This document shows positions 26,390 to 34,531 of a stretch of 64,000 bases of DNA, piece by piece; position 1 is the stretch's first letter; each line of letters opens with the position of its first letter. The notes beneath the pieces were generated by a model that saw only the letters and a list, made by a program, of their open reading frames with translations, was not told the DNA's origin and did not search any database. Source of the DNA: SCBR16-9 sp964537975 (lineage in GTDB: Bacteria; Hydrogenedentota; Hydrogenedentia; Hydrogenedentales; SCBR16-9); contig CAZIDP010000016.1 of assembly GCA_964537975.1 (NCBI GenBank), positions 1 through 64,000 of the forward strand, in the 5' to 3' direction. The position numbers and the translations under genes were made by a program.

Positions 26390-28489
26390 ATGAAAATGTT
26401 AGTATCGATTTGTCTGGTATTGACTGTAATATCAATGACGCGTTCAGCAAAGGCTGAAATGCCTGCATACGATATGGTGATATATGGCGGTACTTCGGCT
26501 GCCATCAGTGCCGCCGTTCAGGCTACCCGCATGGATAAGTCGGTTGTTGTCGTATGCCCCGAAAAACGCATCGGTGGCCTGAGCAGCAATGGCCTGGGAT
26601 GGACAGACTCCGGGAACAATGCGGTGGTAGGTGGCCTGGCCCGAGAATTTTATCAACGCATTTGGAAATATTACCAGAGTGAGGATGCCTGGCGTTGGCA
26701 GTTGCGTGAAGAATATGGCAATCGGGGCCAATATGGCCTCGCAATCGAAGAAGAACTGGAAACTATGTGGATTTTTGAACCCCATGTGGCGGAAAAAGTC
26801 TTTGAAGATTGGGTGAAAGAATACGACATTCCCATATTTCGGGATGAATGGCTCGATCGTGACCACGGCGTATCAATTCAAGATGGTAGCATTGAAAGCA
26901 TTACAATGCTTACCGGAAACACCTTTCGTGGTCGTGTGTTTATTGACGCAACTTATGAGGGTGACCTGATGGCAGCAGCCGGCGTGTCGTACACCGTTGG
27001 TCGTGAAGCCAACAGTGTCTATGGAGAAACCTTGAACGGTGTCCAGACCGAACGGGCCATCAGCCATCAATTTGACGCATTCGTAGACCCCTATATAATT
27101 CCAGGCGATCCGGACAGTGGCCTGTTACCACGCATCCATGGCGAATCTCCTGGCATAGATGGAGAAGGTGACCACCGGGTTCAGGCCTATAATTTCCGGC
27201 TATGTCTTACCAAAGTACCGGAAAATCGCATACCATTTCCAAAGCCAGCCAATTACGATCCAATGCAGTATGAACTGTTGGGACGTTACATCGAAACCGG
27301 CTACCGGGGAATGTTTGGAAAATTCGATCCAATCCCAAACAAAAAAACCGACACTAACAACCACGGCGCTTTTTCTACCGATAATATCGGGATGAACTAC
27401 GATTATCCTGAGGCAAGCTACGAGCTGCGCCGTGAGATCATCAAAGAGCATGAGAACTATCAAAAGGGCTATTTCTGGTTCCTGGCCAATGACCCACGTG
27501 TTGCCGAAGATGTACGAGAGCAAATGAGTCAATGGGGATTGGCAAAAGATGAGTTCACAGACAACGACCACTGGCCAACACAATTGTATGTGCGTGAAGC
27601 CCGCCGGTTGGTTGGAAACTTTGTTGTAACCGAAAATCATCTCCGCAGATTAGTTCCATCACCACGCTCTATTGGCATGGGTTCCTACAATATGGACTCG
27701 CACAATACGCAACGTTACGTGGCCTATGATGAAGAGGGTCGTGGATATGCCCGAAATGAAGGCGATATCCAAATATCACCTGGCGGCCCATATCCCATTG
27801 ACTTCGGTGCCATTTTGCCCAAAGCGCATGAATGCTCCAATCTGCTGGTACCTGTATGCGTGTCGACTTCGCACATCGCCTATGGCTCCGTCCGCATGGA
27901 ACCGGTATTCATGATCCTAGGCCAATCAGCTGCCACTGCGGCAGCGTTTGCCATTGATGAGGAGATTGCGGTGCAGGATGTCGATTACACAATACTCTCA
28001 GAGAAACTGCTGGATGATGGCCAGATACTGGATATGCATTATGATGGTAAGACCCAAATCAATCCGGACACACTTCCTGGAATTGTAATGAACCACACCG
28101 ATGCAGAAGTCACCGGACCTTGGAGGCTTTCTCAATCCATCCCTCGAATGGTAGGCCGCAATTATCTGCATGATACTCCGGATGACCATGCCTCCTGTGA
28201 AATTCTCTACAACATCGCCATACCCGCACCGGGAGACTATGAAGTTCGCTTGAGCTATGCAGCACATGAAAATCGAGCAACCAATGTCCCGGTAACAATA
28301 GTACATGCGGCGGGCAAAGAGTTACTACACGTAAATCAACAACAGGCACCAGAAGTAGATGATCTGTTTACTTCATTAGGCCATTATACTTTCGATAAAG
28401 AAGCCCAGGTCCTTATATCAAATGAAAATGCCGATGGTCATGTAATTGCCAACGCAGTTCAATTGCTTCCTGTTGAAGACAGCAACTGA
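26390..28489 (+). CDS. Exported FAD-dependent oxidoreductase with golvesin-like C-terminal domain
   Basis: 699 residues. The signal peptide KMLVSICLVLTVISMTRSAKA is followed by a FAD_oxidored-type flavoprotein: YGGTSAAISAAVQA (dinucleotide fold), KRIGGLSSNGLGWTD, and the later SPGGPYPIDFGAILP and SVRMEPVFMILGQSAATAAA segments of this family. Residues from about 565 on (VTGPWRLSQSIPRMVGRNYL...) form a golvesin/xanthan-lyase-type beta-sandwich, usually a carbohydrate-binding or adhesion module. Such proteins are abundant in Planctomycetes-Lentisphaerae-Hydrogenedentes genomes, but their reaction is mostly unknown. It is 39 bases upstream of a GH43 gene, probably the same operon, suggesting extracytoplasmic sugar metabolism. 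Confidence 0.88.
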   Translation: MKMLVSICLVLTVISMTRSAKAEMPAYDMVIYGGTSAAISAAVQATRMDKSVVVVCPEKRIGGLSSNGLGWTDSGNNAVVGGLAREFYQRIWKYYQSEDAWRWQLREEYGNRGQYGLAIEEELETMWIFEPHVAEKVFEDWVKEYDIPIFRDEWLDRDHGVSIQDGSIESITMLTGNTFRGRVFIDATYEGDLMAAAGVSYTVGREANSVYGETLNGVQTERAISHQFDAFVDPYIIPGDPDSGLLPRIHGESPGIDGEGDHRVQAYNFRLCLTKVPENRIPFPKPANYDPMQYELLGRYIETGYRGMFGKFDPIPNKKTDTNNHGAFSTDNIGMNYDYPEASYELRREIIKEHENYQKGYFWFLANDPRVAEDVREQMSQWGLAKDEFTDNDHWPTQLYVREARRLVGNFVVTENHLRRLVPSPRSIGMGSYNMDSHNTQRYVAYDEEGRGYARNEGDIQISPGGPYPIDFGAILPKAHECSNLLVPVCVSTSHIAYGSVRMEPVFMILGQSAATAAAFAIDEEIAVQDVDYTILSEKLLDDGQILDMHYDGKTQINPDTLPGIVMNHTDAEVTGPWRLSQSIPRMVGRNYLHDTPDDHASCEILYNIAIPAPGDYEVRLSYAAHENRATNVPVTIVHAAGKELLHVNQQQAPEVDDLFTSLGHYTFDKEAQVLISNENADGHVIANAVQLLPVEDSN

Positions 28490-28528
28490 TAATCGTCAAT
28501 TACCTCAAACAGCCAAAGAATATAAAAC

Positions 28529-30037
28529 ATGAAAACAACACTTTCAATATGTACTAACATTTATATATTTCTGATTGCATTTTATTTTTTAACAACTAGT
28601 TATGCCGAAGATTTGGCAGAGGGTGAATTTGAAATGGAATTTGAAGGTATTCAAATTATTCTGTCAGGTGACTATGCTGATCCCAGTATTGTGCGAGATG
28701 GTAATGATTTTTACATGACCCATTCATCATATGATTACTTACCGGGTTTACTCATTTGGCATTCACAAGACTTGTTGCACTGGGAAAGACTCTGCCATGC
28801 ATTGCACACACCCATTCGGGATGTCTGGGCACCTGACTTCATAAAGCATAACGACCTGTTTTATATTTACTTTCCGGCGGCAGGTACAAACTGGGTTATT
28901 ACAGCGCCACACCCCACAGGGCCATGGAGCGAACCAACAGACCTGCAAGTAGGCGGCATTGATCCGGGCCACATCGCTACTCCGGATGGCAAACGTTATC
29001 TGTATCTGGACAATGGTTATTACTACAGACTTACGGATGATGGCCTCAGTGTGGTTGGAGAACGCGAGAAGGGATACAGCGGCTGGATTTATCCTTCCGA
29101 TTGGGTTACAGAGGGCTTCTGTCTTGAATCACCCAAGCTGTTTTTTCGTGAACCCTATTATTACCTGATCAGCGCCCAGGGCGGTACAGCCGGGCCTTCA
29201 ACCAGCCACATGGTGGTCTCTGCACGCGCTACCTCACCTGAAGGCCCCTGGGAAAACGACCCAGATAACCCAATAATCCGCACCTGGGACCGAAATGAAC
29301 AATGGTGGTCGAAAGGGCATGGCACAGTTATTGATGATGCCCAGGGCAACTGGTACATCGTGTACCACGCCTACCGAAATGGCCATTATCCATTGGGAAG
29401 GCATACGCTGCTGGAGCCGATTGAATGGAGCGAAGACAGGTGGTTCCATACGCACCGAGATAAACACGTTGAAGGGTTAGTCCAGTATCATAACAATACC
29501 TCACCGGTATCAGATACATTTACATTGCCGAATCTGCACTCGCAATGGCGCTTTTCAGGTATTGACCATATGGATGCGATTCATCTTATAAATGGTTCGC
29601 TCAGCTTTAAGACCAATCAAGATAAACCTGTACTCATGCATGTCTTGAATGATGTCCCGAGTTATGAAGTTACTACATTGATTTCCATCGAAGGCAACGT
29701 GGAAGTCGGTTTGTACACCTATTACAACGAACAAGCCCGGGCAGGCGTCGTGGTACAGGATGGCATCAGTGTGTTTGTTGACCGCCAAAAGCGTATTCCC
29801 GGGCCGTTGGTGCAAGACAAAAATCGGTTTTATTTGCGTATACGACAAGACCGCTATGATTTTGCAGCCTTTGTGAGTAGCGACGGTAAGCAATGGCTCA
29901 TGTGCAGTAGTGCCGCTGAAGTTTCCGGCTTTCACCACAATGTTTTTGGCGGGTTTACCTCACTGCGTATTGTGATACAAGGTATAGGTGAAGGTGTTGT
30001 GCATGTAGAAGATTTTCAATATACGGCTTTGGAATAG
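28529..30037 (+). CDS. Exported glycoside hydrolase family 43 (xylosidase/arabinosidase-like)
   Basis: 502 residues: signal peptide (IYIFLIAFYFLTTSYA/E), a short acidic linker, a five-bladed GH43 propeller (about 45-320) and a C-terminal concanavalin-like beta sandwich (about 335-500). The catalytic triad can be placed: base Asp51 in YADPSIVRDG, pKa-modulating Asp103 in DVWAPDF and acid Glu200 in CLESPKLF. GH43 enzymes release arabinose, xylose or galactose from plant or algal polysaccharides, and the C-terminal sandwich fits the beta-xylosidase-like subgroup. Ribosome site weak; follows the FAD oxidoreductase by 39 bases. Its 3' end meets the convergent corrinoid operon within 20 bases, with no clear terminator between. 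Confidence 0.9.
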   Translation: MKTTLSICTNIYIFLIAFYFLTTSYAEDLAEGEFEMEFEGIQIILSGDYADPSIVRDGNDFYMTHSSYDYLPGLLIWHSQDLLHWERLCHALHTPIRDVWAPDFIKHNDLFYIYFPAAGTNWVITAPHPTGPWSEPTDLQVGGIDPGHIATPDGKRYLYLDNGYYYRLTDDGLSVVGEREKGYSGWIYPSDWVTEGFCLESPKLFFREPYYYLISAQGGTAGPSTSHMVVSARATSPEGPWENDPDNPIIRTWDRNEQWWSKGHGTVIDDAQGNWYIVYHAYRNGHYPLGRHTLLEPIEWSEDRWFHTHRDKHVEGLVQYHNNTSPVSDTFTLPNLHSQWRFSGIDHMDAIHLINGSLSFKTNQDKPVLMHVLNDVPSYEVTTLISIEGNVEVGLYTYYNEQARAGVVVQDGISVFVDRQKRIPGPLVQDKNRFYLRIRQDRYDFAAFVSSDGKQWLMCSSAAEVSGFHHNVFGGFTSLRIVIQGIGEGVVHVEDFQYTALE

Positions 30038-30056
30038 CCCACAACTTCACCCATCA

Positions 30057-30968
30057 TCAGCACGCATTCATGCTGTCAAGCCTGTGTTGCATCTCTTCAC
30101 TGGAACTGCCCTGTGTAATGAGTACCAACTCCCAGGGAGGTGTTTCTGAAGCATGTGGAGCCGGTTCCAAGTACCATTGCCCACCTGCATATTCTAAGAA
30201 CATTACTCCCGTGTCAGTCGGCACGTATCCTTTGACGCGATACAATCCATCACCAAGTTCTGACAATGACAACTGCAATGCATGGACATCTACCGGCTTA
30301 TGTAAAGCAGTTGTAAATACCTGAAAGTTTGGATCACGACACATGGCATATTCTCCATTAACATCATGGTTCATTTGATTACCTGAAAGTTGCCAATTCA
30401 ATGGCAATTTTGCATACGTTGTTTGATATATTTCTGCGTATTGATTTATTTGCCTGAGTTCATCTGATAATGCCGACACATGTTCAGAAGTAGCGAGATC
30501 AGTCTTGTTCAACAAAATCAAATCTGCGGCCTCAACTTGAGCAAGTATGTTGGGAAGCGTCTGACGCAACACAGGGAAAGTGCCAGGATCAACAACACAG
30601 ATAATATTCGATATGCTGTAGATTGTATCCAACCTGGTTTCTTCCAGCATCCGAGCAATTACTTTGGGGTTGGCCATACCGCTGGCCTCGATAATCACTC
30701 CTTCAATGTCTTCTCCATACCTTTGTGGAATCCAGCGGAGAATATCTATAAACTCATTCACGAGGCAGGAGCAGAAAATACTCCCACCTGGAATCATGAC
30801 CATATCTTTTCCATGAACAGACAGCCTTTGGCCATCAATATCTATGGAAGAAAATTCATTGACCAGATACACCAGCTTTTTATCGGAAAACCTGCCAATG
30901 ATCTGCTCCATCAAACAGGTCTTGCCACTTCCCAAAAAACCGGTTATCAAAACTAATGGTATGTTCAT
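30057..30968 (-). CDS. G3E-family GTPase (CobW/COG0523-like metallochaperone)
   Basis: 303 residues. Walker A is GFLGSGKT (residues 10-17) and the guanine-specificity motif is NKTD in LILLNKTDLA. VVDPGTF and a CobW C-terminal domain (from about 215) complete the family. The usual metal-binding GCxCC loop reads GSIFCSC (about 62-68), keeping Cys66 and adding Cys68 but losing the other two, so metal handling may differ. It is the last gene of the corrinoid methyltransferase block and its ATG overlaps the stop of the UroD-thioredoxin gene. A role in loading zinc or another metal into, or reactivating, the neighbouring methyltransferase system is inferred from context only. Confidence 0.88.
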   Translation of the reverse strand: MNIPLVLITGFLGSGKTCLMEQIIGRFSDKKLVYLVNEFSSIDIDGQRLSVHGKDMVMIPGGSIFCSCLVNEFIDILRWIPQRYGEDIEGVIIEASGMANPKVIARMLEETRLDTIYSISNIICVVDPGTFPVLRQTLPNILAQVEAADLILLNKTDLATSEHVSALSDELRQINQYAEIYQTTYAKLPLNWQLSGNQMNHDVNGEYAMCRDPNFQVFTTALHKPVDVHALQLSLSELGDGLYRVKGYVPTDTGVMFLEYAGGQWYLEPAPHASETPPWELVLITQGSSSEEMQHRLDSMNAC

Positions 30969-32341
30969 GACTGCTGTTTTGCCAAGTCCCTGTCTTTTAT
31001 CGCGTTGGCAAGTGTATCAACATCTGGAATGATCGAAATAAATCGAGGCTCGCCATCAATACATATCGTCGGCAGGTTCTTCACATTGAGTCGACACATG
31101 TATCCAATGCCTTCACGTTCACGAATCTTGTGCTCTTTCACTATAGCATTCACACCGGATTTTTCGACCGCCTTTTGTGCGGCATCAACCATATAATAAC
31201 ACGGTGCGCAAGCAGCCGAATCCAGTGTGATTACATCCAACACCACCTCACGGGTGCTGCTGTAATCAGGTAATTGGATATCTTCAAACAAGTCTTCACT
31301 GAGTTCAACTGGCTTGTTGCGCAGGATGTCACGTTGATAGGTATCATGTACCATGACGGTAACCGCCTCCAAGTTTACTGGCGGTGTATCATACGGCAAG
31401 TCGCAACCAGGTGCCAGTATGAATCCAGGTGAATCTCCTGCAATATCGATACATCGCAAGGCATCACGCTGTGCGTCCTCTTCTGTGCCCAAGAGCAGCG
31501 CAGTGGTTAACTTGAGGTTCCCCCCGAAAGATTTATTATATCTGGTAGCCAGATCGCGAAGATGCTCCAGCGAAATATTTTCATCTACCTGAACATTGTC
31601 GCAAGTCGTGACACACATGGCTTCCAGGTTTCGTTGGGCATCACCGCATACAAACAGGGAAGAATAGCCGCCACATTCTCGAACATAATCAAATATCCGG
31701 TTGTGATACGGCGCGACGAATTCAGCGAAATGTGCCGGTGATATCTGCGTAGTCATAGGGTCTACTATAGCTACCACATCAACACCATTATCCAGGTAAA
31801 ACTTCGCAACGGTACAGGCAATTTGTGCGCATAAATCAAGTGTTTCGCCCACGTCCTCCGGATTCATTAACATATCCAGAAAAATTTCGCTACCACGTAA
31901 ATGAGAAGTAAGTGTAAAGGGACCTGTTAAGAGTCCGTACAACGCTGTTGTATCTCCGATGGATGCGGCAATTCGTCGGGTGGCCTCTGCAACCAACGGA
32001 TAACGCCCTTTATCAATACTGAACTCGGGCAGGTCTTCCAGCGTTTTACCCATAGCCAGCGGATGGGTCGCCACGGAGGGCGGTACTTGTTCTGCCCATC
32101 GAAGCTCACAACCCAACACTTCCGCTTCAAGCTGCAAATCGAAAATTATCGGCAGGCCATCTGGACGATATAACACATGTGCTTCAAGCTGACCGTTTAC
32201 CATGTTATCACTGGAGTTGAGATACGCATCGGCATTTACACCGATCAGTTGTCCACCATGAACACCAACAAATGGTAGCCATGGGGCACGCTCAACGGAC
32301 TCACGTCGCAATGCACGTAGTAATAATTCTTTACCGGTCAT
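30965..32341 (-). CDS. UroD-family methyltransferase fused to C-terminal thioredoxin-like domain
   Basis: 458 residues from the ATG at 32341 (GAGG 8 bases upstream; an ATG at 32356 overlaps that site). Residues 1-340 are a full MtaA-like barrel, with VDPMTTQISP, a FVCGD motif (Cys232; the His two residues before the Cys is Phe here) and the third zinc-ligand-type Cys in APGCDLP (Cys313). From about 363 a separate alpha/beta domain has CAPC (378-381) in SAACAPCYYMVDAA and a cis-Pro-like NLPTICIDG, the hallmarks of a thioredoxin/glutaredoxin-type fold. UroD proteins are normally about 340-370 residues, so the extra ~95 are a genuine fusion. Possibly the Trx domain presents a thiol as methyl acceptor or keeps the system reduced. 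Confidence 0.88.
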   Translation of the reverse strand: MTGKELLLRALRRESVERAPWLPFVGVHGGQLIGVNADAYLNSSDNMVNGQLEAHVLYRPDGLPIIFDLQLEAEVLGCELRWAEQVPPSVATHPLAMGKTLEDLPEFSIDKGRYPLVAEATRRIAASIGDTTALYGLLTGPFTLTSHLRGSEIFLDMLMNPEDVGETLDLCAQIACTVAKFYLDNGVDVVAIVDPMTTQISPAHFAEFVAPYHNRIFDYVRECGGYSSLFVCGDAQRNLEAMCVTTCDNVQVDENISLEHLRDLATRYNKSFGGNLKLTTALLLGTEEDAQRDALRCIDIAGDSPGFILAPGCDLPYDTPPVNLEAVTVMVHDTYQRDILRNKPVELSEDLFEDIQLPDYSSTREVVLDVITLDSAACAPCYYMVDAAQKAVEKSGVNAIVKEHKIREREGIGYMCRLNVKNLPTICIDGEPRFISIIPDVDTLANAIKDRDLAKQQS

Positions 32342-32547
32342 TGGTTCATTCCTCATCCAAATTTATAGCTGCAACAATTTCGACTTGTGGTTGTACCTAT
32401 TCCTATAGAACAGTACTGTGATTGCTCTCAACTGACCAACTTTTCATTAAAAACCAGCGTCCAAGTTTTGTAATAAACAGTCACCTGGACGCCGGGTATC
32501 GTCACATACAATTCCGCCTTATGAGGCAAAAAAATCACAGGCATGAA

Positions 32548-33225
32548 TTATGCAGCAGTATATTGATCCAGATAATCCAGAGCGCCTTGTGGATCGGCGG
32601 AATACGCGTCAGCACCAATTTTGTCGCAGAATTCTTGTGTAAGCGGAGCACCACCAACAATCACAGGAGTATTGGGACTGATAGCCTTGATTGCCTTAAC
32701 TGTTTCTTCCATGTTCACCATGGTAGTGGTAAGCAATGCACTCAAACCAACAGCACATCCTGGGTTAGCTTTAACCGCATCAACAAACTTTTCTGGTGCC
32801 GCGTCAACACCAAGATCAATAACTTCCCATCCACCACCTTCAATCATCATACGCACCAGATACTTCCCAATGTCATGCAGATCGCCACGCACCGTACCAA
32901 TAATGAAAGTACCCTTATGCTTGGCAGCACCTGACTCAAAGTGTGGTTTCAGACGCGTCATACCGGCTGTCATAGCTTTCGCGGCCATCAACAAATCAGG
33001 CACAAACACTTCATTCTTGCTGAACTTTTTCCCGACACGGCTCATGCCTGCCATGAATCCTTCAGTTAAAATAGCGTTTGGATCGACACCATCATTTAAT
33101 GCCGTTTCCGTTAATTCATCCACCCCGTCTTCCCCTTTAAGATCAGGGGGATAAGGCGAAGCTTTATTGATTTTCCCTCGCTCGGTGCAAAGCGCAATTT
33201 TCACCAGAATCTCGTTGTCGGTCAT
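32548..33225 (-). CDS. Corrinoid (B12-binding) methyl-carrier protein, MtaC/MtbC-like
   Basis: 225 residues, with GGAGG before the ATG. An N-terminal helical cap (about 35-95) is followed by the cobalamin-binding Rossmann domain with Asp115-x-His117-x-x-Gly120 (GDLHDIG), the histidine being the lower cobalt ligand. GLSALLTTTM and VGGAPLTQEFC are the other two B12-contact motifs. These carriers shuttle methyl groups as methylcobalamin between a substrate-specific methyltransferase and an MtaA-type methyltransferase. Placed in the middle of a UroD-family gene block with its own sigma70-like promoter. The residue 20-33 insert (KASPYPPDLKGEDG) is Pro-rich and slightly unusual. Confidence 0.94.
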   Translation of the reverse strand: MTDNEILVKIALCTERGKINKASPYPPDLKGEDGVDELTETALNDGVDPNAILTEGFMAGMSRVGKKFSKNEVFVPDLLMAAKAMTAGMTRLKPHFESGAAKHKGTFIIGTVRGDLHDIGKYLVRMMIEGGGWEVIDLGVDAAPEKFVDAVKANPGCAVGLSALLTTTMVNMEETVKAIKAISPNTPVIVGGAPLTQEFCDKIGADAYSADPQGALDYLDQYTAA

Positions 33226-33263
33226 GTCTGGATTTCCTCCATAGGTTGTTGTTGTCTATTGGC

Positions 33264-33292
33264 ATTATAACTGCAATGAGTCATAAAATCAA
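33264..33292 (-). promoter_or_regulatory. Sigma70-type promoter for the corrinoid protein gene
   Basis: On the minus strand, TTGATT (33292-33287), a 17-base spacer and a perfect TATAAT (33269-33264). Transcription would start near 33257, about 30 bases before the corrinoid-protein ATG. It lies in the 158-base gap after the upstream UroD-family gene, so the downstream three genes can be expressed apart from the first two. Confidence 0.65.
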
Positions 33293-33383
33293 AGCAAAAA
33301 CTGGCTATATTTTGGGAATTTTTTGCAAATTCCGGTCACAAACAGGTTATGAGTGGCTATAATCAAAATACTATACTGAATCA

Positions 33384-34472
33384 TCAAACATCATAGCGTC
33401 CAAGTTCCAAACCACGCTCAATAAAGTAACGATAGTTGTCATATTCAACTTGGTTGGGTATGGAATGATCCGAGTGCAGCAGATAACCAAATCCACCTTT
33501 CACAAGCGGAATCTTACTCTCCAGTTCTCTGTCGATAATCGTTTTATCATTTGAATACAAGGTACGGACATCAATGCCGCCGAACAGGGAAAGCTCATTT
33601 CCATATGTTTTATACAACTCTACCAGATTCATGCCAGCCTTAACTTCTATAACTTGCAGGCAATCAATACCAGCTTCCAGCATACCCGGAATCAATGGGG
33701 CAACATAACCACATGAATGCATGATAACCTGCATTCCCTTGGAATGGGCATACTCAATAGTTTTTTTATGTCCAGGCTGGATGATTTGACGATACATATC
33801 CAATGAAAAGAAAGGCCGTTGCTTGAAACCCATATCTTCATAAAACCACAGACCATCCGGATAACCTTCTTCAGAAAACAATGTTTCCATCAGGTCAATG
33901 GTAAGTTGCGCGTAGGTATCAACCATGTCTATTACCCAATCAGGGTCTGTAGCCATTCCCACCAGCATGTACTCGTGACCGCAAACGGGATGCATTAACT
34001 CAAATACATTGACACCTTGCCACGCAAAATATCGGTTGTTTGCTTTGGCCAATTCTCGCACATGACGGTGCGCTTCAAAATTGATACGCCGCCTTTCAGG
34101 TGTCAGGTGCGGTTTAATATGTTCTTCCCAACCCGCACGGTCCTTTACAAGAAAGTCGACGTGTTCTGGTGTCGTGTCATGGGTCTTATATCGACGAAGC
34201 AATGCACCATTACCATCACGGACCAACATCGTTTCTTCATTTTCTTCTACTATTACCGGCACATGGTCCAGGTCTGCCACCATATTGAATGGACCAACAC
34301 ATTGAAAGTCATACCCAAAATGGTCTTCCAGGCTTTCCCCTTCCTGAATATGCCCCTTGGCTATCCAATCCTTGATAGTATCTCCCCAAAAATGTTCATA
34401 CAAACCAATCCGATCCACGGGCTTACGCTCTAACAGGTTATGTACCCGTTCCACACTTGTCATACTATCCAT
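33384..34472 (-). CDS. UroD-family methyltransferase (His-x-Cys type)
   Basis: 362 residues; GAGGGAG precedes the ATG. URO-D-like barrel throughout, with the conserved His252-x-Cys254 (IMHSCGYVAPL) expected for zinc binding. The usual third Cys region instead reads HSDHSIPNQ, so one ligand is not an obvious cysteine. WFYEDMGFKQRPFFS is the family's active-site-adjacent loop. It is 59 bases downstream of the D-x-D-type paralogue and upstream of the corrinoid protein. Probable role: methyl transfer between a substrate and the corrinoid protein; HemE is unlikely given the context. Confidence 0.85.
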   Translation of the reverse strand: MDSMTSVERVHNLLERKPVDRIGLYEHFWGDTIKDWIAKGHIQEGESLEDHFGYDFQCVGPFNMVADLDHVPVIVEENEETMLVRDGNGALLRRYKTHDTTPEHVDFLVKDRAGWEEHIKPHLTPERRRINFEAHRHVRELAKANNRYFAWQGVNVFELMHPVCGHEYMLVGMATDPDWVIDMVDTYAQLTIDLMETLFSEEGYPDGLWFYEDMGFKQRPFFSLDMYRQIIQPGHKKTIEYAHSKGMQVIMHSCGYVAPLIPGMLEAGIDCLQVIEVKAGMNLVELYKTYGNELSLFGGIDVRTLYSNDKTIIDRELESKIPLVKGGFGYLLHSDHSIPNQVEYDNYRYFIERGLELGRYDV

Positions 34473-34531
34473 TGGTTCAACTCCCTCATTGAGACAGACT
34501 GAAATGCAATGACGTTTTACTCATCCAAACC

